DNA of 13,716 bases from an uncultured Lachnospiraceae bacterium (lineage in GTDB: Bacteria; Bacillota; Clostridia; Lachnospirales; Lachnospiraceae), in contig CACZTA010000069.1 in NCBI GenBank assembly GCA_902783935.1, forward strand, positions 1 to 13,716. The letters are read 5' to 3'. This document shows, one piece after another, positions 7,901 to 13,716 of this stretch. The first letter of the stretch is position 1. Each line of letters starts with the position of its first letter. The translations under genes and the position numbers were made by a program. The notes under the pieces are model-generated. The model was not told the origin of the DNA, did not search any database, and saw nothing but the letters and a program-made list of their open reading frames with translations.

Positions 7901-9385
7901 GGATTTGACATACCGTTCGAGACATTCCTCGGCTTCAAGGGTGATAAAGAGCCGGATATCGATCTCAATTTCTCCGGTGACGAGCAGGGGGTGGCGCAGG
8001 CTTATACGGAAGTAATATTCGGCAAGGGCCAGACCTTCAAGGCGGGAACCATCGGAACTGTCGCGGATAAAACGGCATACGGATATGCCCTTCACTATTT
8101 CGAAGAGAAAGGCGAGCCGAAACGGAGGTGTGAGCTTGAGCGGCTTGCGCAGGGCTGCGTCGGTGTGAGACGGACCACCGGACAGCATCCGGGAGGCGTC
8201 ATTGTCCTGCCGAAGGGAATGGATATCAACTGGTTTACCCCGGTCCAGCATCCGGCAAATGATGTTGACTCTCCTTTTATAACGACGCACTTTGACTATC
8301 ATTCGATTGATACGAATCTTCTGAAGCTCGATATACTCGGACACGATGATCCGACAATCATCCGCATGCTCCAGGATCTTACCGGCACGGATCCGCATCT
8401 TGTTCCACTCGATGATAAAGGCGTCCTTTCGCTTTTCCGGGGGACTGAAGCGCTCGGGATTTCGGCAGAAGATCTCGGCTGTGATCTCGGTACGCTCGGC
8501 GTGCCGGAGTTCGGCACAAACTTCGTTATGGGCATGCTGCGCGACACAAAGCCGGAAACCTTTTCAGAGCTGATAAGAATCTCCGGTCTCTCTCACGGAA
8601 CAAATGTGTGGCTCGATAATGCACAGTACTTTATTTCCCACGGGGACTGTACGCTGGGAACGGCGATCTGCACGCGTGATGATATCATGCTGAACCTGAT
8701 CCAGTGGGGCGTGGAGCCGGAGCACAGCTTCAAAATCATGGAAGCTGTCCGCAAGGGCAGGGGCCTGACGCCGGAGCAGGAAGCGGAGATGCGGGAGCAC
8801 CAGGTGCCGGAATGGTATATTGAATCATGCAAACGCATCAAATATATGTTCCCGAAAGCACATGCGGCGGCTTATGTCATGAATGCTTTCCGGATCGCTT
8901 ATTATAAAATCAATTATCCGCTCGCCTACTATGCTGCCTTTTTCTCGATCAGGGCAAAGACTTTTAATTATGAGAAAATGTGCCGCGGAAGGGAAATGCT
9001 TGAGTATTACGCGGATGAGATCCGGAAAAACCCGAATCCTACCGCAAAGGAACAGGATGAATATGACGATATGAAGCTGGTGCGGGAGATGTATGCCCGG
9101 GGATTCAGCTTCTGCAAACTGGACCTGTATAAGGCACATGCGACGCGGGCCTGCATCATAGACGGGGAGATAATGCCTGCTCTTAATTCTGTCGGCGGCC
9201 TCGGGGATACCCAGGCCATGGCCATCGAGGCGGAAGCGGCAAAGGGAGCGTTTCTGTCGAAAGAAGACTTCCGGGAGCGGACGAGGGTCTCAAAGACGAT
9301 AGTTGATCTCCTGGAGGAACTGGGAGTACTGGCAGATATGCCGGAAAGCAACCAGATTTCACTTTTTGATCTGGCGGGGGCATAG
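4976..9385 (+). CDS. polC: DNA polymerase III alpha subunit, PolC type, with a degenerate exonuclease domain
   Basis: PolC is the main replicative polymerase of low-GC Gram-positives. The protein is 1469 residues, full length. Domains in order: N-terminal region (1-230, clostridial type); OB fold (about 252-336); PHP domain split by the exonuclease insertion, with ligand-type residues His354/His356 (ELHCHT), Asp387/His388 (ITDHG), Cys685 (GSACS), Asp761 and His763 (ATCDVHFL); exonuclease domain (about 440-610); palm with GSRGSVGSSFAATMSHITEV, two CxxC pairs of the zinc module, PDIDLNFSGD (Asp994, Asp996) and LLKLDILGHDDP (Asp1119); fingers VRRTTGQHPGGVIVLP; C-terminal helix-hairpin-helix region. 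The oddity is the exonuclease: the DxETTG motif reads FQLVTTG (Q447, V449), NASFD reads DADAE (E532), and HRAxxD reads MRAYPR (M586, R591). The fold is kept but the catalytic residues are lost, so intrinsic proofreading is probably absent. The polymerase should be active. Confidence 0.97.
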   Translation: MDRSKPFLQAFPGIELEAGLLDLMKFVTVERITVNRTRTRMRIYITSENWLKKKHIYKLEEAVSKRFFGNAGRMEVVVIERFVLSSSYTPDRFYEVYRSSMQTELKQTDALLYQTFLHAELEIGEDGLIKVLLPDNPVYLFREEELKEYLEKVFCERAGFRTVSVVTGTAVRTEPEAGAGGDGNELEERVAQVISANEKRRTAPEVKKKLPSREEKQYRKTQLNRNDPSVIYGRMFDDEAEPIESLRDDPREVTVRGEVFASESRETKGGRIIFTVAVTDYTDSLRIKLWFEKEDLPAFEEAFKNGSCFLIKGFMDLDPYDREMLIKSVYGIRKIPPFRNRREDHSPEKRVELHCHTQMSDMDAVSSATDIIRQAWNFGMKALAITDHGVVQAFPEAYKAIGGKKGIPKDADMKIIYGMEAYLVDDMKELVSGDTSGSVTDPCVVFQLVTTGQSPFLHDVIELAAWKIEDGKLKDSYASLVKPERPIPFSIQTETGITDALVENSPDLQTVLREFLDFAGEFPLISYDADAELNFILAACERMGFPAPGKTVVDIPALARFLIPELGKLKFRSLIRHLKVPCSDEMRAYPRAHSMSYVYLQLTDLMKARGITTFEQLNREGAVSADRIRNLKYYHAILLAQNETGRRNLYTLVSESHLHYFKRRPRIPKSLLNAHRDGLILGSACSAGELYDAILNGASDAEIARIAGYYDYLEIQPTANNHYLLSDPKSGIRSEEDLREINRKIVRLGEQFRKPVCATCDVHFLNPEDAIYRAIIQAGHGFREEGGQAPLYLRTTEEMLEEFAYLGEEKCREVVIRNTNLIASRIEKISPIYPDKCPPKIPHAEEDLEKMCYDTARDWYGDPLPDLVKSRLDKELGSIIKNGYAVMYIIAQKLVEKSNQDGYLVGSRGSVGSSFAATMSHITEVNPLPPHYRCPSCKYSEFDSPEAIRAHEEGKSGCDMPDKLCPVCGTPLMKDGFDIPFETFLGFKGDKEPDIDLNFSGDEQGVAQAYTEVIFGKGQTFKAGTIGTVADKTAYGYALHYFEEKGEPKRRCELERLAQGCVGVRRTTGQHPGGVIVLPKGMDINWFTPVQHPANDVDSPFITTHFDYHSIDTNLLKLDILGHDDPTIIRMLQDLTGTDPHLVPLDDKGVLSLFRGTEALGISAEDLGCDLGTLGVPEFGTNFVMGMLRDTKPETFSELIRISGLSHGTNVWLDNAQYFISHGDCTLGTAICTRDDIMLNLIQWGVEPEHSFKIMEAVRKGRGLTPEQEAEMREHQVPEWYIESCKRIKYMFPKAHAAAYVMNAFRIAYYKINYPLAYYAAFFSIRAKTFNYEKMCRGREMLEYYADEIRKNPNPTAKEQDEYDDMKLVREMYARGFSFCKLDLYKAHATRACIIDGEIMPALNSVGGLGDTQAMAIEAEAAKGAFLSKEDFRERTRVSKTIVDLLEELGVLADMPESNQISLFDLAGA

Positions 9386-9388
9386 TAT

Positions 9389-12300
9389 ATGGTAAAAATA
9401 CTGGAAACAGAATACAATCTGACGGCAGCCCCGGACAGTTCGGCCGGAGGAATTATCCGGATCGACACGGATTCCGCGGAGCGGACAAGCGGGGAGATCC
9501 GTTCTGACCATATCCGGATCATTCCGGAGACTGAACGGTTTTCGGGACGGCATATCAGGATCCGCTTCCGGGTCGATACAACCGGTCTGCGGGAAGGGAG
9601 CACAGTCAGCGGGTCGATTCTCGTTGTGACGGAGTCCGGGGAGACGACGATTCCCGTGCGGACGGAGATTCTCGCTGAAGAGCCCGAATCTTCTGAAGAC
9701 CGGCGGATCCGTTCGCCGGAAGAGTTTGCCGCGAGAGCGGAGTCAGGCCCGGATGAAGCCTTCCGTTTTTTCAGAAGTGCGGGCTTCCCTGTCATGCTGG
9801 AAGAATCATGCGGGGAGGATGCAGAGAGGCTGAAGACTCTGTACAGGGGTCTCAATGTGCCCGGATGTACAAAGGAGGCCATGGAAGAGTTCCTTCTTGC
9901 GGCAGGATACAAAGAAGTCGTCAGAATCTCCGCTGACATGACGGACCTGCATTTTGACGGCATCGGGGATTCCGTTATGGAGACAGTAACCCTGCGCAGG
10001 AGCGGTTGGGGGACTGTCAGGATCAGGGCGGAAGCAGACGGTGATTTTATTGTCCTCACAAAAACCGAAGTGAGCGACGAGGATTTTGTGGGCAGAAGCA
10101 TGAATTTCCCGTTCCTTCTGCGGAAAGACCGGATCGGCCGCGGCAGGCGGTACGGACGTATTTTGTTCACTCATTCTCATGGCAGGATCGAGGTGACTGT
10201 CAGCGCATCTTCATCGAAGCAGAGGACGTACCGCCCGGATCTTCAGGCCGACCGGAAATCTCTCGAAATTATGGAGCAGATGACCGCATGGAGTCTCGGG
10301 AAAATACCGGACGGGAAACTGGCCTCCGTGCTGGAGGAGCCGATTTCCTGCGTGATTGCCGCCAGACCGGATTCCGCAGGGGAAATGTCGCTGCTGCAGG
10401 CGTTTTCATGTGTCATATCAGGCCGCCATTCCGAGGCGCAGACGATTCTCCGCAGGCTGGACAGCCGCGATTTCAGAAACTCATCCGAACCGGTTCTTAT
10501 GGCAAGGGAGTATCTGGAAAAAGTAAGCGGGCTGAACAGGATCAACCGGGACGGATTTGATAACAGTCTCCGCAGCCTGCAGGAAAAATACCCGGGAAAT
10601 GCCCTTCTTCCCGAACTTATGTTCAGGGCTCTCCCGGAATATGCGAGATACCCGAAGCGCAGGCTGAAGACAGCGCGGGCATTTTTTGAGGCCGGCTGTA
10701 TCAGCCCGCTGCTTTATGCCCGTGTGCTCACGGACCTGATGAGGGATACGGCACTTCTTTCCAGGCTCGATGAGTTTATGCAGCAGGTACTCCTGTTCGG
10801 TGTGAGACAGGGCGTCATGACAGAGGAGCTTGCACTCCGGACGGCGTATCTTGCAGATAATGAGAAGCAGTTCAACCGGAAAGTGTTCAGGATCCTGGCT
10901 TCCCTGTACAGAAGATTTCCGATTGACGGGATACTGGAATCAGTTATCAGGCTTCTGATGAAGGGACAGATGGGCAGCAGGAAGAGTTTTCCCTGGTTTG
11001 AGAGGGCTGTGGAGAAAGACATCCGGATCATCAGGCTCTATGAATACTACGCGGAATCCCTGCCGGAGACAAAGACAGCTGTCCTTCCGCTGAAGATACG
11101 GAAATACTTTATCTATAATCACACACTGTCGGCGGACGGGTCCGTGCGTCTCTATGCAAACATCGCGCGGAACAGGGAGAAAGACCCCGACACATTTGCC
11201 GCTTTTCGGGACAGAATAGCTGCATTTGCCGAAGAATCACTGCGAAGCGGCCGGATTTCGGATGAATATGCTGCCGTATATCAGGCGGTGATCAGAAAGC
11301 TTCCCGATGCCGCATCTGCGGATACGATGGTAAAAGCCCTCTTTACGGAGCATCTGTACTGTGATGATCCGTCGATCAGGGAGGCGGTTGTTGTCCAGCC
11401 GGGACTGACTGCGGAAGCGGTTTTTCCGGTGATCTCCGGAAATGCTTTCATCAGACGTTCATCAGAGAAAGCCGTCATACTGCTTGCAGACCGCGAAGGA
11501 AGACGATATGCGGCTTCGGTCGACTATGTGACGGAGCCGATCCTTGACAGCCGTATTTTCAGGAATATGTGCAGGGAACAGTGTCCGGATGACCCGGAGA
11601 TGATCCTGAGCCGGACGGAAGAGTTCCTGGCGAAGGACATTGAAGACGCGGAAGCGTTCAGGATCTGGAAAAAAGCATCGGAAAATCCTGTGTTTTCAGA
11701 CGAGTACAGGATGGAAGCACGCCGGTTTGTGCTGAAATACATTGCTCTTCATCCGGAAAACTCTTTCTTTTCACAGCTCACGGGATGGGATGTGCTGAAG
11801 GAATATGCGGAAGCGGACTGCGAAACGCTTCTCGGTATTCTGATGGCCGGCGGACTGTACCGGGCTGCGTATGAAGTAATTTCCGTTTTCGGCTCTGAAG
11901 ACGTTCCGGCAGAACAGATCGCAAGGCTGGCAAGCCATATGATTGAAGAGTGCGGCGAAGAAAGAAATGACGGTCTTCTGAAATGTGCAGCGGATGCATT
12001 CCGGAAAGGGAAATATGATGAACAGATTCTCCGCTACCTGACGAAGTATCTGTCAGGAAGCCTTGAAGAGATGCGGGCGGTCAGGCTTGTGGCGGCTTCA
12101 TTTCTGCCGGATACTGCCCCCCTTGATGAAAGGATTCTTTCGCGCTGCATCTTCACGCGCACGCTGATTCCCGAAATTCTCTCCGTTTTCCGCGATTTTG
12201 TCATGAGAGGTGAAAATAAGGCGCTGACAGGGGAATTTCTGGAGTTTTACTGTATGCGGATTCTTCATACAGGCGGAGCGCCGGATGCATTTACTGCCGA

Positions 12301-12904
12301 ATGTGCTGCAGATTATATTAACAGCGGAAGGAAAGCGGATTTTGCCCTTAAGCTGTACTACCTTCTTTATGCTTCGGAAAAAGAGACCCTGTCGGAGGAT
12401 GAGGAGACCCTCGTGACCCGCTTCCTCGATGAGAGCCTGAAGAGAGGCCTGAGATTCGGCTTCTATAAAAAATTCCCGGATAAACTGATCGCAGAGTACC
12501 GGATAAGGGATAAGGTGTTTATTGAACAGACGGCAGACCCGGGAGCCCGCGTCTTTCTTACCTGGTGCCTGCTTGAAGAAGATGCCGGGAACGGGGAGGA
12601 GACATGGCAGACAGAACCGCTTGAGAGACGGTTCAAGGGGATTTTTTCCAGAGAATTCACACTGTTTTACGGAGAGCGTCTCAAGTACAGGGTGACTGTG
12701 GAAAATGGAGGCGTTAAAACTGTTTCAGAGGAGCAGACAGTCAGCGTGTCCGGAGAGGACGCGGAGGGAAGCAGCCGTTACTGCCGGATGAATGCCATGC
12801 TGAAATCCATGAAACACGGAGATATTAATGAAACCAGAGAACGGATCCGCCTTTATAACAGGGCAATGAAAGCGTCTGAAATGCTCTTTACACTGGAAGA
12901 GTGA
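9389..12904 (+). CDS. DUF5717-like protein: beta-sandwich domains plus long helical-repeat region, function unknown
   Basis: 1171 residues with no signal peptide or membrane segment, so probably cytoplasmic. Residues 1-95 look like an Ig-like beta sandwich (GEIRSDHIRIIPETERFSGR, then FRVDTTGLREGSTVSG). This pattern matches what I remember of the N-terminal domain of the clostridial DUF5717 family. A helical link (110-172) leads to a second beta-rich domain (about 175-275). Residues of about 285-1080 are almost all helical, in TPR-like hairpins with no exact repeat. A third beta piece (about 1089-1121, LFYGERLKYRVTVENGGVKT) and a helical tail close the protein. The ATG is three bases after the polC stop, and the GGGGG in the last polC codons would serve as its ribosome site, so it is probably translated with polC. 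The next gene encodes an Hsp70-like protein, a likely partner. No enzyme motif was found. The family label is from memory; the function is unknown. Confidence 0.78.
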   Translation: MVKILETEYNLTAAPDSSAGGIIRIDTDSAERTSGEIRSDHIRIIPETERFSGRHIRIRFRVDTTGLREGSTVSGSILVVTESGETTIPVRTEILAEEPESSEDRRIRSPEEFAARAESGPDEAFRFFRSAGFPVMLEESCGEDAERLKTLYRGLNVPGCTKEAMEEFLLAAGYKEVVRISADMTDLHFDGIGDSVMETVTLRRSGWGTVRIRAEADGDFIVLTKTEVSDEDFVGRSMNFPFLLRKDRIGRGRRYGRILFTHSHGRIEVTVSASSSKQRTYRPDLQADRKSLEIMEQMTAWSLGKIPDGKLASVLEEPISCVIAARPDSAGEMSLLQAFSCVISGRHSEAQTILRRLDSRDFRNSSEPVLMAREYLEKVSGLNRINRDGFDNSLRSLQEKYPGNALLPELMFRALPEYARYPKRRLKTARAFFEAGCISPLLYARVLTDLMRDTALLSRLDEFMQQVLLFGVRQGVMTEELALRTAYLADNEKQFNRKVFRILASLYRRFPIDGILESVIRLLMKGQMGSRKSFPWFERAVEKDIRIIRLYEYYAESLPETKTAVLPLKIRKYFIYNHTLSADGSVRLYANIARNREKDPDTFAAFRDRIAAFAEESLRSGRISDEYAAVYQAVIRKLPDAASADTMVKALFTEHLYCDDPSIREAVVVQPGLTAEAVFPVISGNAFIRRSSEKAVILLADREGRRYAASVDYVTEPILDSRIFRNMCREQCPDDPEMILSRTEEFLAKDIEDAEAFRIWKKASENPVFSDEYRMEARRFVLKYIALHPENSFFSQLTGWDVLKEYAEADCETLLGILMAGGLYRAAYEVISVFGSEDVPAEQIARLASHMIEECGEERNDGLLKCAADAFRKGKYDEQILRYLTKYLSGSLEEMRAVRLVAASFLPDTAPLDERILSRCIFTRTLIPEILSVFRDFVMRGENKALTGEFLEFYCMRILHTGGAPDAFTAECAADYINSGRKADFALKLYYLLYASEKETLSEDEETLVTRFLDESLKRGLRFGFYKKFPDKLIAEYRIRDKVFIEQTADPGARVFLTWCLLEEDAGNGEETWQTEPLERRFKGIFSREFTLFYGERLKYRVTVENGGVKTVSEEQTVSVSGEDAEGSSRYCRMNAMLKSMKHGDINETRERIRLYNRAMKASEMLFTLEE

Positions 12905-12917
12905 GATTTGGAAACAC

Positions 12918-12923
12918 GGGTGA
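12918..12923 (+). promoter_or_regulatory. Probable ribosome binding site of the Hsp70-like gene
   Basis: GGGTGA lies five to six bases before the ATG at 12929 and supports that start. Two other in-frame starts, TTG 12908 and GTG 12920, cannot be excluded; the TTG has GAAGAGTGAG just upstream. Confidence 0.45.
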
Positions 12924-12928
12924 TACAG

Positions 12929-13716
12929 ATGAAGGAAGTACGCAGAGTCCTGGTCGGATTCGAATTCGGTGAGAAAGAATCTCAGATCTGTTATTATGAC
13001 AGAAAACTGCAGGAACCGGTATCAGTGCCGGCGAGAGTCGGTACAAATCAGCTCGCATTTCCGACGTCACTGACGGGCATGCCGGACAGCGGTGAATGGC
13101 ACTGCGGGACAGAAGCAGAGTATTTTGCCGCTCATGAAGGCGGAACCGCGGTGCGCACGGCGGATGAATCTTTCTATGATACGGTACGGAAGGGAAAAGA
13201 CTTTCAGATCGGGGAGAAACGGTTTGGCGCGGACGAGCTTCTTGAGTTCTTTTTGCGGGAATCGCTGAAAATGCTCGGGCTCGCAGACCCGGTGAAGAGC
13301 ATCGCCGGGATCGGCATCACCGTCCGTGCCCTTACCGGTGATTTTGCCGTGAGGATACAGCAGGTACTCGGCAGGATCGGATTCAGGCGGGACATCTGCT
13401 TTGTCATGGATGAAGATGAGAGCTTTTATTACTACGGTTACAGCCAGCGGCCTGAAATATCCTCACGGAATATGGCCCTGATCTGTTTTGACGGTGACTG
13501 CGCTGTCTGTAAGAGCATGTCTGAAAACAGGACAAAAAAGCCGTTCATCGTTACGGTGGCAGAGAAGGGGAATACCGCTCTTCCGGAAAACTTTGAAGAG
13601 AGAGATGAGGTTTTTGCCGAAGCGGCAGAAGAATGGATGAAAAGCGGGGGATTTTCAGGCGTCTTTATTACAGGACGCGGATTCAGTCCGGAATGGGCGT
13701 CAAAATCCGTCAAAGT
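12929..13716 (+). CDS. Hsp70/actin-fold-like protein (DUF5716-like), N-terminal part; 3' end outside window
   Basis: The frame is open from 12929 to the right edge: 262 residues are visible and there is no stop. The order of segments is that of the first part of an Hsp70/actin ATPase. A phosphate-1-like opening (VLVGFEFGEKESQICYYD, compare GIDLGTTNS) is followed by AFPTSLTG and a CGTEAEYFA segment (compare the GxxA region), then GIGITVRALTGDFAVRIQQV (compare the ITVPAxF..QRxA region), a phosphate-2-like strand ALICFDGDCAVCKSM, and GVFITGRGFSPEW (compare the adenosine-site GG segment). The key glycines and acids are only partly kept: Glu replaces Asp in phosphate 1, and the Gly-Gly-Gly-Thr loop is missing. 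ATP hydrolysis is therefore doubtful. It starts 24 bases after the DUF5717-like gene, so the two probably work together. I remember the family as DUF5716; the label needs a domain search. Confidence 0.72.
   Translation, partial: MKEVRRVLVGFEFGEKESQICYYDRKLQEPVSVPARVGTNQLAFPTSLTGMPDSGEWHCGTEAEYFAAHEGGTAVRTADESFYDTVRKGKDFQIGEKRFGADELLEFFLRESLKMLGLADPVKSIAGIGITVRALTGDFAVRIQQVLGRIGFRRDICFVMDEDESFYYYGYSQRPEISSRNMALICFDGDCAVCKSMSENRTKKPFIVTVAEKGNTALPENFEERDEVFAEAAEEWMKSGGFSGVFITGRGFSPEWASKSVK

Noticed and set aside
9007..10170. Antisense open frame of 387 codons across the polC end and the next gene
   Set aside because: Its composition is rich in Ser and Arg, as expected from reverse reading of Glu/Arg/Ala-rich coding sequence, and it covers two well-supported + strand genes.
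9389..13716. Wadjet or another known anti-phage defence system, because DUF5716-type labels are sometimes linked to JetA
   Set aside because: The visible protein has Hsp70/actin-like order and not a condensin-subunit pattern, and no JetB, JetC or JetD type genes are present. The module also sits among housekeeping genes.
1..13716. CRISPR array, tRNA/rRNA, insertion sequence, riboswitch or attachment site
   Set aside because: No spaced direct repeats, cloverleaf-like sequence, transposase-like frame or terminal repeats were seen. Non-coding space is almost limited to the 85 bases between thyA and folA.

Overview
The window is a dense stretch of chromosome with every recognised gene on the + strand. 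It looks like a Gram-positive clostridial bacterium, most likely Lachnospiraceae or a close relative. The reasons are: a PolC-type replicative polymerase with the clostridial form of N-terminus; the ispG-polC pair that is common in clostridia; a thymidylate synthase of the B. subtilis/phi3T type; an LTA-synthase-like transferase; and a protein pair (labelled DUF5717 and DUF5716 from memory) that I associate with Lachnospiraceae. Base composition is moderate, about half GC by eye, and codon use looks uniform, so nothing suggests recent transfer. There are no RNA genes, insertion sequences, CRISPR arrays, prophage genes or origins that I can support. The longest gap between genes is 85 bases (3313-3397).

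Left part (1-3312): the C-terminal part of a membrane-type phosphoglycerol transferase/LTA-synthase-like protein runs in from the left edge. It is followed by malQ (4-alpha-glucanotransferase) and thyA (thymidylate synthase). malQ and thyA overlap by ATGA. A perfect 10-bp hairpin follows thyA and ends this unit.

Middle (3313-9385): an extended -10 promoter (TGtTATAAT) lies just past the hairpin and opens a second unit: folA (dihydrofolate reductase), ispG (isoprenoid precursor synthesis) and polC (replicative DNA polymerase). thyA makes dTMP and dihydrofolate and folA recycles that dihydrofolate. The pair is therefore linked in function but split between two adjacent units by the hairpin and promoter.

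Right part (9386-13716): three bases after polC comes a 1171-residue protein with beta-sandwich and helical-repeat regions (DUF5717-like). It is followed by the start of an Hsp70/actin-fold-like protein that runs off the right edge. These two look like an uncharacterised clostridial module.

The most striking observation is in PolC. The polymerase core, OB fold and PHP metal ligands are kept. The built-in DEDDh 3'-5' exonuclease domain is still present and in frame, but its catalytic residues are replaced (DxE to Q447/V449, Exo II Asp to E532, Exo III His/Asp to M586/R591). The main replicase of this organism should therefore lack its own classical proofreading activity. The second point of interest is the uncharacterised helical-repeat plus Hsp70-like pair coupled to polC.
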